Assembly (NCBI GenBank): GCA_938023905.1
Contig: CALJCO010000011.1
Coordinates: 48,882-112,881, forward strand
DNA from: an uncultured Collinsella sp.
Lineage (GTDB): Bacteria > Actinomycetota > Coriobacteriia > Coriobacteriales > Coriobacteriaceae
Reading direction: 5' to 3'
DNA length: 64,000 bases
Numbering within the stretch: position 1 is the stretch's first letter; each line of letters opens with the position of its first letter. Both the position numbers and the translations under genes were made by a program. This document shows, in pieces, positions 23,610 to 32,884 of the stretch. The notes below the pieces were generated by a model. It was not told where the DNA came from and ran no database searches. It saw nothing but the letters and a program-made list of their open reading frames with translations.

Positions 23610-24700
23610 TACGCCTCGCCTCCCTTCTTGGAATCCTTACGCGTACGGGACGTCTCAGGAGCGTTCTTGAGGAACTCGGGGTCACCAGAGTAGTGGCACG
23701 CAGAGTAATGACCAGACTCGGTGACAACGCGCTCGGGGCGCTGCTTGCGGCACTTGTCCGTCGCATAGGGGCAGCGAGGAGAGAAGACGCAGCCCTCGGG
23801 CAGGTTCATGAGCGAAGGCGGGTTGCCGTGAATCGGCGTAAGCGGTTTCTTCTCATCGATAGCCTGCTCCGGGATGGAGCGGATCAGACCCCAGGTATAG
23901 GGGTGACGGCTCTCGTAGAAGATTTCCTCAGCAGTACCGAACTCGACGGGACGGCCGGCGTACATAACCATGATCTTGTCGGCCATATCGGCGACGACAC
24001 CCAGGTCATGGGTAATCATGATGATGGCGTTGCCGTTCTTCTCCTGCATTTCCTGCATAAGCTCAATAATCTGAGCCTGAATGGTAACGTCCAGGGCAGT
24101 CGTGGGCTCGTCGGCAATCAGAATATCGGGATCGCAGGCAAGAGCCATGGCAATCATGACGCGCTGACGCATACCGCCGGAGAATTGGTGCGGATACTCA
24201 TTGACGCGCTTCTCGGGCTCGGGAATACCAACGAGGTCCAAAAGCTCGGTGGCGCGCTTGAGCGCCTCCTGCTTGGAGTAGCCACGGTGCAGACGAAGAC
24301 CCTCGCCCACCTGCTTGCCGATCTTATAGACCGGGTTCAAGGAGGTCATAGGATCCTGGAAGATCATCGCGATATCGTTGCCGCGAATGTGCTGCATCTC
24401 TTCCTCGGTCATTTCGAGGATAGAACGACCGCGATAGCGAACGTCGCCGCCCTCAATCTTTCCCGGAGGCATCGAGATGAGGCCCATGATGGTCATGGCG
24501 GTCACGGACTTACCGGAGCCGGACTCACCGACGACACCCAGGGTCTCGCCGCGATCGAGCGTGTAGGACACACCGTCGACAGCGCGAACGACACCATCCT
24601 CGGTGTGGAAATACATCTTAAGGTCATCGACCTCGAGCAGATGCTGGCCCTCGGGAACCGGCTGGTCCTTCAGGTCCACATAGTTCTTGTTCTTCTTCAT
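23609..24700 (-). CDS. oppD: Oligopeptide ABC transporter ATP-binding protein OppD
   Basis: Partner ATPase of OppF. The 363 residues include Walker A GVVGESGSGKSVTAM, signature FSGGMRQRVMIAMAL, Walker B ILIADEPTTALD and the switch His in MITHDLGVV, then the oligopeptide C-terminal domain with the Cys set in GCVFSPRCPYATDKC. It lies two bases after oppC and overlaps oppF by one base. Confidence 0.93.
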
Positions 24701-24702
24701 CC

Positions 24703-25638
24703 TTATGCGTCCTTCATCTTGACGTCGAGGGCGTCGCGCAGACCGTCACCCAGCAGGGTGAAGGCGAGCACCGTCGAGAGAATTGCCAGACCGGGCATGA
24801 TCATCATCCAGGGAGCAGTCAGAAGATACTGCTGACCGTCCTGAATCATGGAGCCCCACGAAGGCGTAGGCGGAATAACGCCCATGCCGAGGAAGGACAG
24901 AGCGGACTCGGTCAGAATGGCGCCACCAATGTTCATAGTCGCGTAGACCACGATGGAGGCAACGGAGTTCGGGAAGATGTGACGCACGACGATACGAGCA
25001 TCGGATGCACCCATCGCGCGCGCAGCGTCAACATAGTCGTTTTCCTTGACCGTCAGGATCGCGGATCGGAAGACGCGCGCAATAGAAGGCCAGCCGAGAA
25101 TACCGATGGCGATAAAGACATTCTGAAGACCACGGCCGATAACGGCGATCATGGCGACGACGAACAGCACGTACGGGAACGCTAGGAAGATATCCGCAAA
25201 GCGCATGATGATCGTATCCCAGATTCCGCCGTAGAAACCGGCCAGAGCACCCATGACCAATCCGATCACCGTGGAGATGGCGGTGGCCATAATGCCGACG
25301 GACAGCGAAACGCGTGCACCGTAGATAACGCGGACGAGAATGTCGCGACCAAGGGCGTCGGTACCAAACGGGTGCTCGGCACACGGAGCCAGCAGCGACG
25401 TCTCGGCCATGGTGGTCGAGTCGGAAGCCGTCGGCGAACCGAGCCAGGGCTTAGCCCACAGATCTGCGGTCAGGGCAACCACAACGACGATGATGATCCA
25501 GCAGACACCGATAACGGCGAGCTTGTTCTTGCGAAGACGCTTAAAAGCGTCGCCCCACAGCGTGCGGGACTTGGCGGGAGCAGAGGCGGCCTTGGTGGCG
25601 GTAGCCTGCTCCTGAGACTGAGAATCAGTTTCCTGCAT
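24703..25638 (-). CDS. oppC: Oligopeptide ABC transporter permease OppC
   Basis: A 311-residue inner-membrane subunit with an N-terminal polar tail (MQETDSQSQEQATATK), the OppC-type N domain (first helix LAVIGVCWIIIVVVVAL) and about six membrane helices. The EAA-like loop that docks on the ATPases is VDAARAMGASDARIVVRHIFPN. It also has the family's FGTDALGRDILVRVIYG. It forms the pore with OppB. It lies 14 bases after oppB. Confidence 0.93.
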   Translation of the reverse strand: MQETDSQSQEQATATKAASAPAKSRTLWGDAFKRLRKNKLAVIGVCWIIIVVVVALTADLWAKPWLGSPTASDSTTMAETSLLAPCAEHPFGTDALGRDILVRVIYGARVSLSVGIMATAISTVIGLVMGALAGFYGGIWDTIIMRFADIFLAFPYVLFVVAMIAVIGRGLQNVFIAIGILGWPSIARVFRSAILTVKENDYVDAARAMGASDARIVVRHIFPNSVASIVVYATMNIGGAILTESALSFLGMGVIPPTPSWGSMIQDGQQYLLTAPWMMIMPGLAILSTVLAFTLLGDGLRDALDVKMKDA

Positions 25639-25652
25639 GAGACGTACCTCCC

Positions 25653-26690
25653 TTAGGCCTTATCCGACGGACCGCCAAGGCGGATGCGCGGGTCGAGGAA
25701 TGCATAGCTAATGTCGACGAGCAGGTTGATCACCATGACGACGACAACGATGAGCGTAACGCCGCCCATAACGATGGGCCAGTCACGCATGCTGATGGCG
25801 CGGTAGACCTCAGAGCCGATACCGGGCCAGTTAAAGACCGTCTCGGTCAGGATGGCGCCCGAAAGCATGCCACCGAAGTCGACACCAATATAGGTAACGA
25901 CGGGGATGAGTGCATTCTTAAGCGCATGCTTGATGATGATCGCGCGATTGGAGAGACCCTTAGCCTTTGCCGTGCGGATATAATCCTGGTTCATGACGTC
26001 GAGCAGTTGCGAGCGCATGATGCGGGCAGCATAGGCGGTCGAAACCGAAGCCAGCGTAATGGTCGGAAGCACATAGTGCATCCAATCCTGATACTGAGAG
26101 CTGGAACCGCCGGCACCCGAGATCGGCATGGAGAATGCACCGCCCGTGGCGTCCTTGAGGATGACGCCAAAGAACAGCTGCAGCAGCATACCGAGCCAGA
26201 AGGCAGGAACGGCAACGAGGATTGACGTGGTCAGCGTTACCAAAATATCCCAGAAGGAGTAACGCTTTACTGCCGAAATGATACCCGCACCGATACCCAT
26301 GATTGCCTCGAGCACGATGGCGCACGCGGCGAGTTTAACCGTATACGGATACTTCTGAGCAAAGATTTCCGCAACCGGCAGCTTGCGCTGATACGAATTG
26401 CCCAGATCGCCATGAAGCAGACCATTCATGTAATTCAAGTATTGGTCCACAAGCGACGTTGGAACGGGATCGCCGTTCTCGTCAAGGATCGCGTTGCCGT
26501 CCTCGTCCGCCTGGACCAGGTGATAGCGCACGCGAAGTTGAAGCTCTACCTCGGGGGACAGAGCCTTGTCTCCACCGATCAGCTTGATCGGATCTCCCGG
26601 CACGATGTTCTGGAGGGCGAACAGAATCAGCGTTACGCCCAAAAATACCGGGATGAACTGAAGCACACGTTTAACGATGTACTTACCCAT
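25653..26690 (-). CDS. oppB: Oligopeptide ABC transporter permease OppB
   Basis: A 345-residue permease with the start MGKYIVKRVLQFIPVFLGV typical of OppB/DppB, six membrane helices, and the coupling loop RTAKAKGLSNRAIIIKHALKN. The extracellular loop after helix 1 is long (about residues 30-100). The ATG follows GGGGAG. A hairpin and a candidate internal promoter separate it from oppA upstream. Confidence 0.93.
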   Translation of the reverse strand: MGKYIVKRVLQFIPVFLGVTLILFALQNIVPGDPIKLIGGDKALSPEVELQLRVRYHLVQADEDGNAILDENGDPVPTSLVDQYLNYMNGLLHGDLGNSYQRKLPVAEIFAQKYPYTVKLAACAIVLEAIMGIGAGIISAVKRYSFWDILVTLTTSILVAVPAFWLGMLLQLFFGVILKDATGGAFSMPISGAGGSSSQYQDWMHYVLPTITLASVSTAYAARIMRSQLLDVMNQDYIRTAKAKGLSNRAIIIKHALKNALIPVVTYIGVDFGGMLSGAILTETVFNWPGIGSEVYRAISMRDWPIVMGGVTLIVVVVMVINLLVDISYAFLDPRIRLGGPSDKA

Positions 26691-26720
26691 ACCACTCCCC
26701 TATCTAGGGATTAACCTAAA

Positions 26721-26750
26721 TGGGATGCCGATCGCCAGACCGGCATCCCA
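26721..26750. repeat. Intercistronic hairpin between oppA and oppB
   Basis: TGGGATGCCG pairs with CGGCATCCCA (10 bp) around a 10-base loop. On the minus strand TTTAGG follows, so it may terminate part of the transcripts or stabilise the oppA message, as is common where the binding protein must exceed the permease. Confidence 0.6.
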
Positions 26751-26813
26751 AAATTACCATCAGCCAGTTTACCCCAGGTTAGGGAGAACTGTATGTTTCC
26801 CATGAGGTCTACG

Positions 26814-26842
26814 TAAATACTTGACCCTCACGGAAGCTGCAA
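26814..26842 (-). promoter_or_regulatory. Candidate internal promoter for oppBCDF
   Basis: On the minus strand TTGCAG (26837-26842) and TATTTA (26814-26819) are 17 bases apart, just after the oppA stop. It precedes the intercistronic hairpin. Confidence 0.35.
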
Positions 26843-26846
26843 ACTC

Positions 26847-28523
26847 TTAGGCGAGCTCGGCGGTACCCAGCTCGGCGTGCTTCTGCGGATCGACATAGAG
26901 GTGCTTGATGCGATCGGAGCCAGCGATGGTGTGCGTGTAGAACATCACCGGGATGACCGGGCAGTCGGCAGCGACCATTGCGTCGGCCTCCTGCATCTTA
27001 GCGACGCGCTCTTCGTCGTCAACCGTGGTACGGGCCTCGTCGACCTTGGCGTCGAACTCGGGGTTGTTGTAACCAGAGCGGTTGTCGCCACCGAGGGAGT
27101 CGGAGTGGAACAGCGGATACAGGAAGTTGTCCATGATCGGGTAGTCGGCAATCCAGCCCAGACGACCGAACTGATAGTTGAAGTTCTGGTACTGCTCGAG
27201 CAGCGCAGACCACTCAGGAGTATCGGAGACGGCGGTAACGCCGACCTTGGCGAGGTCGCCGATGATGGACTCCATGATCTCCTTGTGGCCACCGTCCTGG
27301 TTGTAGGAAAGGGTCACGTTAATGCCACGATCGCCGTTAGCGCCAGCGGGAGCAACCTTGTCGAGGTACTCGTTAGCCTTGTCGACGTCGTAGGCGCAGA
27401 ACTCCCATGCGCCCTCCTTGTAGCCATCGATACCCGGAGGAACAATGCCGTCGGCGGGGGTACGGGTACCCTTGAAGATGGTCTTGCAGATGGCCTCCCG
27501 GTTGATAGCAAGGGAGATACCCTTGCGCAGGTCGGCGTTGTTGAACGGCTCGGCCGTGGTGTTGCAGGTCAGGTAGTAGGTGGAAGGCTCGGCGCCGAGC
27601 AGTATGCGCTCGCCGTCGCCCATGGTGTAGCCGTCCTTGGACACGCCGCGATCCTTCTTGGCAGCGTCGATCTGAGCAACGGGAACGTCGCAGATGTCAA
27701 GGTTACCGGCCTGGAACTCCTTGTAAGCGGTCTCCACGTCCTTGATGACCTGGAAGTGGATGCCGTCGATCTTGGCCTTGTCGCCATAGTAATCGTCGAA
27801 CTTCTTGAGGTTGATCTCCTGACCATCCTCCCACTTGCCGTCCATCATGAACGGGCCGTTACCGACCGGTGCAAGATAGAAGCTCTTGGCATCGGACTCG
27901 GCGCACTCGGGAACCGGGGCCAGAGCCGGGTGAGAGGCGACGAAGGGGAAGTCGGCGTAAGCGGAAGACAGCTTGACGACGAGGGTCTCATCGTCGGGGC
28001 AGGTAACACCGCTGAGCTCAGTAGCGTTACCGGCAAGCAGATCGTCATAGCCCTCGACCATGGAAAGGTGATAGGAAACCTCGGACGGGCCATACTCGGT
28101 AGCGATGGCCGACTTGGTGTTGACCAGACGCTCCCAACCGAGCTTGAACGACTTGGAGGTAACGTCGTCACCGTTGTGGAACTTGGCCTTCTTGATCTTG
28201 AAGGTAAACTCGGTGGCGTCGTCGTTGGCCTCGAAGGACTCGCAAGCCAGCGGAACGATCTCGCCCTTCTCGGCGTCATAAGAGGTCAGAGCGTCAAAGA
28301 GCTGGTACTCGACCTGAGTGCCCTGGTCCTCCTGGACATTGTAGGGGTCGATGCAGACCGGGTTGTTGATGTAGAAGTTCAGCGTCGAACCGGACTCAGA
28401 ACCGGAAGTGTCGCCGCCCTTCTTGCCGCATGCGGCAAGAAAAGCCATGGAGCTCGCAGCGAGGGTGCCGCCAACAAAGGCGCGACGACCCATAACGGGC
28501 TGGTGGAACATAGAATCAGCCAT
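26847..28523 (-). CDS. oppA: Oligopeptide-binding lipoprotein OppA
   Basis: The extracellular substrate-binding protein of the importer, 558 residues. The N terminus is a lipoprotein signal with a twin-arginine form (GRRAFVGG) and lipobox LAAC. It then shows the family-5 solute-binding features PVCIDPYNVQ, LPVA-type lobes and GWIADYPIMDNFLYPLFHS near residue 450. The ATG at 28523 follows AAGGAGG by five bases. It is the first gene of the opp operon. Peptides are the likely cargo; the exact range is not readable. Confidence 0.93.
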   Translation of the reverse strand: MADSMFHQPVMGRRAFVGGTLAASSMAFLAACGKKGGDTSGSESGSTLNFYINNPVCIDPYNVQEDQGTQVEYQLFDALTSYDAEKGEIVPLACESFEANDDATEFTFKIKKAKFHNGDDVTSKSFKLGWERLVNTKSAIATEYGPSEVSYHLSMVEGYDDLLAGNATELSGVTCPDDETLVVKLSSAYADFPFVASHPALAPVPECAESDAKSFYLAPVGNGPFMMDGKWEDGQEINLKKFDDYYGDKAKIDGIHFQVIKDVETAYKEFQAGNLDICDVPVAQIDAAKKDRGVSKDGYTMGDGERILLGAEPSTYYLTCNTTAEPFNNADLRKGISLAINREAICKTIFKGTRTPADGIVPPGIDGYKEGAWEFCAYDVDKANEYLDKVAPAGANGDRGINVTLSYNQDGGHKEIMESIIGDLAKVGVTAVSDTPEWSALLEQYQNFNYQFGRLGWIADYPIMDNFLYPLFHSDSLGGDNRSGYNNPEFDAKVDEARTTVDDEERVAKMQEADAMVAADCPVIPVMFYTHTIAGSDRIKHLYVDPQKHAELGTAELA

Positions 28524-28622
28524 GCCATCCTCCTTATGAGATAGGACAAAGAAATGTTCAGTCGGACACATGTCGAGGCAATCCGATCCGAACCATCAAA
28601 ACGCCGTCCGTTGCTATGGCTG

Positions 28623-28651
28623 GTTATGCACAACGGAGCAACGTTTTGCAA
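28623..28651 (-). promoter_or_regulatory. Candidate oppA promoter
   Basis: On the minus strand TTGCAA (28646-28651) and CATAAC (28623-28628) are 17 bases apart, about 100 bases before the oppA ATG. The 28524-28816 gap otherwise holds only this and the secG terminator. Confidence 0.35.
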
Positions 28652-28764
28652 TACAGTAGCGCATTTTATGCACGATTTGGGGCTAATTCCGGTTAACGGT
28701 CGAGAATTTCTTTAGTTGGGCGAAGTATGTGGTGATATTCTGGCTCTGTTACAAGTCTGTAAAC

Positions 28765-28795
28765 AAAAAAGGCCCCGCACATACGGGACCCTTTT
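28765..28795 (-). terminator. Terminator of secG
   Basis: On the minus strand AAAGGGTCCCG pairs with CGGGGCCTTT (G-U allowed) around TATGTG and runs into TTTTTT. It separates secG from oppA. Confidence 0.82.
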
Positions 28796-28816
28796 CAAAC
28801 GTATATACGCCGATGC

Positions 28817-29071
28817 TTAGTAGCCGACGATGCCCTGCGGGAAGAAGAACATGCACAGGACGACGCACGCGGCAAAAACAACGGCCATAATTACCGTCAG
28901 GCGATCGAGGTTCTGCTCCATGACGCCCGTGGCAGAGCTGGAGTTATACAGCGAGCTAGCGATCATATCCGAAACGCCGATGCCCTTACCGGAATGCATC
29001 AGGACGAGAATCGTCAGCGCCACGGCAGAGACAGCCCAAACGACAAACAGAAGAATCTGGAACGGACCCAT
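28817..29071 (-). CDS. secG: Preprotein translocase subunit SecG
   Basis: A small membrane subunit of the SecYEG channel. The 84 residues form two membrane helices (residues 5-25 and 60-80) joined by a loop with HSGKGIGVSDMIASSL and VMEQNLDRLTVIMA, the SecG pattern. Its place after the triose enzymes (pgk-tpiA-secG) is a common arrangement in bacteria. It is separated from gpmI by a terminator, so it has its own transcription or gets read-through. Confidence 0.92.
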   Translation of the reverse strand: MGPFQILLFVVWAVSAVALTILVLMHSGKGIGVSDMIASSLYNSSSATGVMEQNLDRLTVIMAVVFAACVVLCMFFFPQGIVGY

Positions 29072-29175
29072 AGATAAGCTCCTTAATAGAACAGTTCAAA
29101 CTCCAGTACTGTACCACAATCCCCCGCTCTCCCCTACCTGCCACTCAAGGACGGGGCGGAAATGGCAGAAATACC

Positions 29176-29210
29176 AAAAAGGGGGTTGTCCGGTTGTGGA
29201 CAACCCCCTT
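29176..29210 (-). terminator. Terminator of the glycolytic cluster after gpmI
   Basis: On the minus strand GGGGGTTGTCC pairs with GGACAACCCCC (11 bp, perfect) and is followed by TTTTT, 25 bases after the gpmI stop. Confidence 0.9.
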
Positions 29211-29234
29211 ACTAGAAAACGGTATTTGTTTTCT

Positions 29235-30788
29235 TTAGGCCTCGGTGGCGAGCACGCGACCCGTCATCTCGGCGGAAGGCTCAATACCAGCCATGGTGAG
29301 CATGGTCGGAGCGATATCGGAAAGACGGCCGTCCTCGATACCGGTGAGCTGCGCCTTCTCATCAACGATGATGAACGGCACACGGTTGGTGGTGTGAGCC
29401 GTAAACGGATGCTTGGAGCCGTCGGAAGCAACGTCAAACATGTGATCGGCGTTGCCGTGGTCGGCGGTAATCAGCGCAAAGCCACCCTTGGCGAGAATCG
29501 CCGGGACAACCTTGGACAGGGCATCGTCAACAGCCTCGACGGCCTTAACGGCGGCGTCGAAGACACCGGTGTGACCAACCATGTCGCAGTTCGCGAAGTT
29601 CACGATGTAGAAATCAGCGCGATCCTCGTTGATTGAGGCGACGAGCTTCTCAGTAACCTCGGGAGCGCTCATCTCGGGCTGCAGATCGTAGGTAGCGACC
29701 TTGGGGGAAGCGACGAGCACGCGCTCCTCGCCCTCCTTGGGCTCCTCGATGCCGCCGTTGAGGAAGAACGTCACGTGGGCGTACTTCTCGGTCTCGGCGG
29801 TATGCAGCTGCTTCAGGCCATTGGCGGCGATAACGTCGGCCAGGACGTTCTCGGGGAACGTCTTGGGGAAGGCGACCTCAACGTCAAACGTCGGATCGTA
29901 CTCGGTCATCGTCACAAAGTGCGAAAGCTTAATCTGCTCGCGCTCAAAGCCGTCGAACTCCTTGTCCGTGAACACGCGGGTCATCTGACGAGCGCGGTCG
30001 GGACGGAAGTTGAAGAAGATGGCCGCGTCGCCCTCGTGGATGCCCTCGTTGTGGGCAGCGAAGGGCTCGACGAACTCGTCGCCGCGCGGATCCTTCTCGT
30101 AGTAGGCCTTGATACCGGCAACGGGGTCGGTATCAGCATCGGACGCGTTGACCATGACGTCGTAGGCGCGCTGGATGCGCTCCCAACGATTATCGCGGTC
30201 CATGGCCCAATAACGGCCCGAGACGGTGGCAACGCGAGCGTCGCAACCGGTCTCCTCGGAGATCTTAGCCAGGAAGGCGCAGAACTCGCTCATGTAGCCG
30301 GCACCGGACTGCGGGTCAACGTCGCGGCCATCCATGAAGGCGTGGACGCGAACGGTCTTGACACCGTGCTCGGCAGCCATCTTGACCAGAGCCTCGACGT
30401 GGTTCATGTGAGAATGAACACCGCCAGGGCTCATAAGGCCCATGAGGTGGAGAGTCTTGCCGTCAGCCTTGACGTCGTCCATAGCCTTGACGAAGACCTC
30501 GTTCTTGGCGATGGAGCCGTCCTTGATGGCGTTGTTGATGCGCGAAAGCTCCTGGAACACGATGCGGCCGGCACCGATGTTGAGGTGACCCACCTCGGAG
30601 TTACCCATCTGGCCATCGGGAAGACCCACGTCCTCGCCCGAAGCGCCGAGCGTGGTGTGGGGGTACTTCTCGTACAGGCTATCAAGGAAGGGCGTCTTAG
30701 CAGCGGCGACGGCGTTCTCGCCATCGGCCGGAGCCAGGCCGCAGCCGTCCATGATGATCAGGAGTGCAGGAAGATGACGCTGTGCCAT
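29235..30788 (-). CDS. gpmI: 2,3-bisphosphoglycerate-independent phosphoglycerate mutase
   Basis: It interconverts 3- and 2-phosphoglycerate with two Mn ions. The 517 residues match iPGM length. The phosphoserine site is DGQMGNSEVGHLNIGAG, with Asp in IIMDGCGL. FMDGRDVDP, FNFRPDRARQ, FANCDMVGHTG and ITADHGNADHM carry the remaining metal and substrate ligands. It lies five bases after tpiA in the gapA-pgk-tpiA-gpmI run, so it completes lower glycolysis to 2-phosphoglycerate. Confidence 0.96.
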   Translation of the reverse strand: MAQRHLPALLIIMDGCGLAPADGENAVAAAKTPFLDSLYEKYPHTTLGASGEDVGLPDGQMGNSEVGHLNIGAGRIVFQELSRINNAIKDGSIAKNEVFVKAMDDVKADGKTLHLMGLMSPGGVHSHMNHVEALVKMAAEHGVKTVRVHAFMDGRDVDPQSGAGYMSEFCAFLAKISEETGCDARVATVSGRYWAMDRDNRWERIQRAYDVMVNASDADTDPVAGIKAYYEKDPRGDEFVEPFAAHNEGIHEGDAAIFFNFRPDRARQMTRVFTDKEFDGFEREQIKLSHFVTMTEYDPTFDVEVAFPKTFPENVLADVIAANGLKQLHTAETEKYAHVTFFLNGGIEEPKEGEERVLVASPKVATYDLQPEMSAPEVTEKLVASINEDRADFYIVNFANCDMVGHTGVFDAAVKAVEAVDDALSKVVPAILAKGGFALITADHGNADHMFDVASDGSKHPFTAHTTNRVPFIIVDEKAQLTGIEDGRLSDIAPTMLTMAGIEPSAEMTGRVLATEA

Positions 30789-30793
30789 ATGTC

Positions 30794-31561
30794 CTACTCG
30801 CCTGCCTTGACGACCATAGAAGCGAAGTCGGCAGCCTTGAGCGAAGCGCCACCCACGAGGGCGCCGTCAACGTCGGGCTTGGCGACGAGCTCGGCGATGT
30901 TGCCGGGCTTGGCAGAGCCACCATAGAGAACGCGGATGCCGTTAGCGAGCTCCTCGCCGAACATCTCCTTGAGGGTCTCACGGATAGCGCCGCAGACCTC
31001 CTGAGCGTCCTCGGCGGTAGCGGTCTTGCCGGTGCCGATGGCCCAGATGGGCTCATAGGCGACGACGACCTGCTTGGGGCAGGTGATCTCAAGACCAGCA
31101 AGGCCAGCCTTGACCTGGTTCACGACGTGCTCGACATAGGTGCCAGCCTCGCGGACCTCGAGGGACTCGCCACAGCAGAAGACAGGAACAAGACCGGCGG
31201 CAACGAGAGCCTTGGCCTTCTTGTTCTGATCCTCGTCGGTCTCGTGGAAGTAGTCGCGACGCTCGGAGTGGCCGATGATGCAGTAGGTGCAGCCAGCAGA
31301 CTTGAGCATGTCGCAAGAGGACTCACCGGTGAAGGCACCCTTGGCCTCCCAGTACACGTTCTGTGCACCGAGGGCGATGGGGGCAGCCTGAATACGGTCA
31401 TGAACCGTGGTGATGTCGATGGTCGGAGGGCACACGAGCACCTCGACGCCAGCCGGAACCTCGGGCAGAGCCTGAGCCAGCTCGTCGGCGAGCTTGGCGG
31501 CCTCGGCGACGTCGTTGTTCATCTTCCAGTTACCAGCGATAAGAAGGGTGCGATTAGGCAT
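30794..31561 (-). CDS. tpiA: Triosephosphate isomerase
   Basis: It interconverts dihydroxyacetone phosphate and glyceraldehyde-3-P. The 255 residues start RTLLIAGNWKMNN (catalytic Lys), with the electrophilic His in IIGHSERR and the catalytic Glu in VVAYEPIWAIGTGKTA, then LYGGSAKPGN. The ATG at 31561 lies inside the end of pgk (8-base overlap), so translation is coupled; upstream in-frame codons belong to the pgk region and are not used. Confidence 0.96.
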   Translation of the reverse strand: MPNRTLLIAGNWKMNNDVAEAAKLADELAQALPEVPAGVEVLVCPPTIDITTVHDRIQAAPIALGAQNVYWEAKGAFTGESSCDMLKSAGCTYCIIGHSERRDYFHETDEDQNKKAKALVAAGLVPVFCCGESLEVREAGTYVEHVVNQVKAGLAGLEITCPKQVVVAYEPIWAIGTGKTATAEDAQEVCGAIRETLKEMFGEELANGIRVLYGGSAKPGNIAELVAKPDVDGALVGGASLKAADFASMVVKAGE

Positions 31562-32744
31562 CGAGAAGCGCCTCCACTCCGGGCAGGGCCTTACCCTCGA
31601 CGAGCTCCATGGAAGCGCCACCACCGGTGGAGATCCAGCTCATCTTGTCGGCCAGGTTGAACTTGTTGACAGCTGCGACAGAGTCGCCACCGCCGATGAT
31701 CGAGGTGCAGTCGGCCTCGGCAACAGCCTCGGCGATAGCCTGGGTGCCGTGAGCGAAGTTGTCAAACTCGAAGACGCCCATGGGGCCGTTCCAGAACACG
31801 GTCTTGGCGCCCTTGACGGCCTCGGCGTAGAGCTCCTCGGTCTTGGGGCCGATGTCCATACCCTCACGATCGTCGGGGATAGCGTCGGAAGCGACAACCT
31901 CGGGGACAGCGTCCTCGCCAAAGTGATCGGCAACGCGGTTATCGATGGGGAGCAGGATCTTGACGCCCTTCTCCTCGGCCTTCTTGAGCATCTCGCCGGC
32001 GCGCTCGACCCAGTCCTCTTCCTTGAGGGACTGACCGACGGTCAGGCCCTGAGCCAGGAAGAAGGTGTAGGCCATGCCGCCACCGATGATCAGGGTGTCA
32101 GCGGAGTCGATGAGGTGATCGAGAACGCCGATCTTGGAGGAAACCTTGGAACCGCCGACGATAGCGACGAAGGGGCGCTCGGGCTCGGCGAAGATGCCGG
32201 TCAGCGTGTCGACCTCCTTCTCGAGCAGGAAGCCAGCGACTGCGGGCAGGTAAGCGGCGGGGCCCACAACGGAACCCTGGGCGCGGTGAGCGGTGCCAAA
32301 GGCATCGAGGACGAAGACGTCACCATAGGAAGCGAGGATCTTGGCGATCTCGGGATCGTTCTTCTTCTCACGCTTGTCGAAACGGACGTTCTCGAGAACG
32401 AGGACCTTGCCCGGCTCGACGGCGGCGACAGCCTCAGCAGCCTTCTCGCCGTAGGTGTCGGCGACAAAGGCAACGTCGAGACCAGAGAGCTCAGCAAGCT
32501 TCTTGGCGACGGGCTCGAGGGACAGCTCGGGCTGGAAGCCGGTGCCCTCGGGACGGCCGAGGTGGCTCATGAGGATGACGCGAGCGTTGTGCTCAACGAG
32601 ATAGTTGATGGTGGGCAGGGCAGCCTTGATGCGGGTGGTGTCGCCAACGACGCCATCCTTGATAGGCACGTTAAAGTCAACGCGGACGAGAACGCGCTTG
32701 CCGTCGACATCGATGTCGCGGACGGTCTTCTTGGTAAAGGCCAT
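31554..32744 (-). CDS. pgk: Phosphoglycerate kinase
   Basis: It makes ATP from 1,3-bisphosphoglycerate. The 396-residue protein has the N-lobe RVLVRVDFNVP with substrate Arg, MSHLGRPEG, and the C-lobe nucleotide site GGSKVSSKIGVL, FWNGPMGVFE and ISTGGGASMELVEG. The start at 32744 gives the standard MAFTKKTVRDID and follows AAAGGTAG; the 12 in-frame codons before it are rejected. It overlaps tpiA by 8 bases. Confidence 0.96.
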   Translation of the reverse strand: MAFTKKTVRDIDVDGKRVLVRVDFNVPIKDGVVGDTTRIKAALPTINYLVEHNARVILMSHLGRPEGTGFQPELSLEPVAKKLAELSGLDVAFVADTYGEKAAEAVAAVEPGKVLVLENVRFDKREKKNDPEIAKILASYGDVFVLDAFGTAHRAQGSVVGPAAYLPAVAGFLLEKEVDTLTGIFAEPERPFVAIVGGSKVSSKIGVLDHLIDSADTLIIGGGMAYTFFLAQGLTVGQSLKEEDWVERAGEMLKKAEEKGVKILLPIDNRVADHFGEDAVPEVVASDAIPDDREGMDIGPKTEELYAEAVKGAKTVFWNGPMGVFEFDNFAHGTQAIAEAVAEADCTSIIGGGDSVAAVNKFNLADKMSWISTGGGASMELVEGKALPGVEALLDA

Positions 32745-32767
32745 GTTTGCTTCTACCTTTCGTACGT

Positions 32768-32790
32768 GTCTGCCTCCCATTACGGCAGAC
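32768..32790. repeat. Hairpin in the pgk leader
   Basis: GTCTGCC pairs with GGCAGAC around a 9-base loop, between the gapA terminator and the pgk ribosome site. It may stabilise the processed 5' end. Confidence 0.45.
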
Positions 32791-32800
32791 GATTTCCTAT

Positions 32801-32845
32801 AAAAAGGGCGCGACCCTAGGGTGTAAGCCCTATAAGGCCGCGCCC
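32801..32845 (-). terminator. Terminator of gapA
   Basis: GGGCGCG pairs with CGCGCCC around a long loop that can itself pair (AGGGCTT, ACCCTAGGG), followed by TTTTT on the minus strand, 40 bases after gapA. Confidence 0.82.
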
Positions 32846-32884
32846 TTCTTTAGACGCTCAACGAGCTATTCGCTAAAAGCTAAA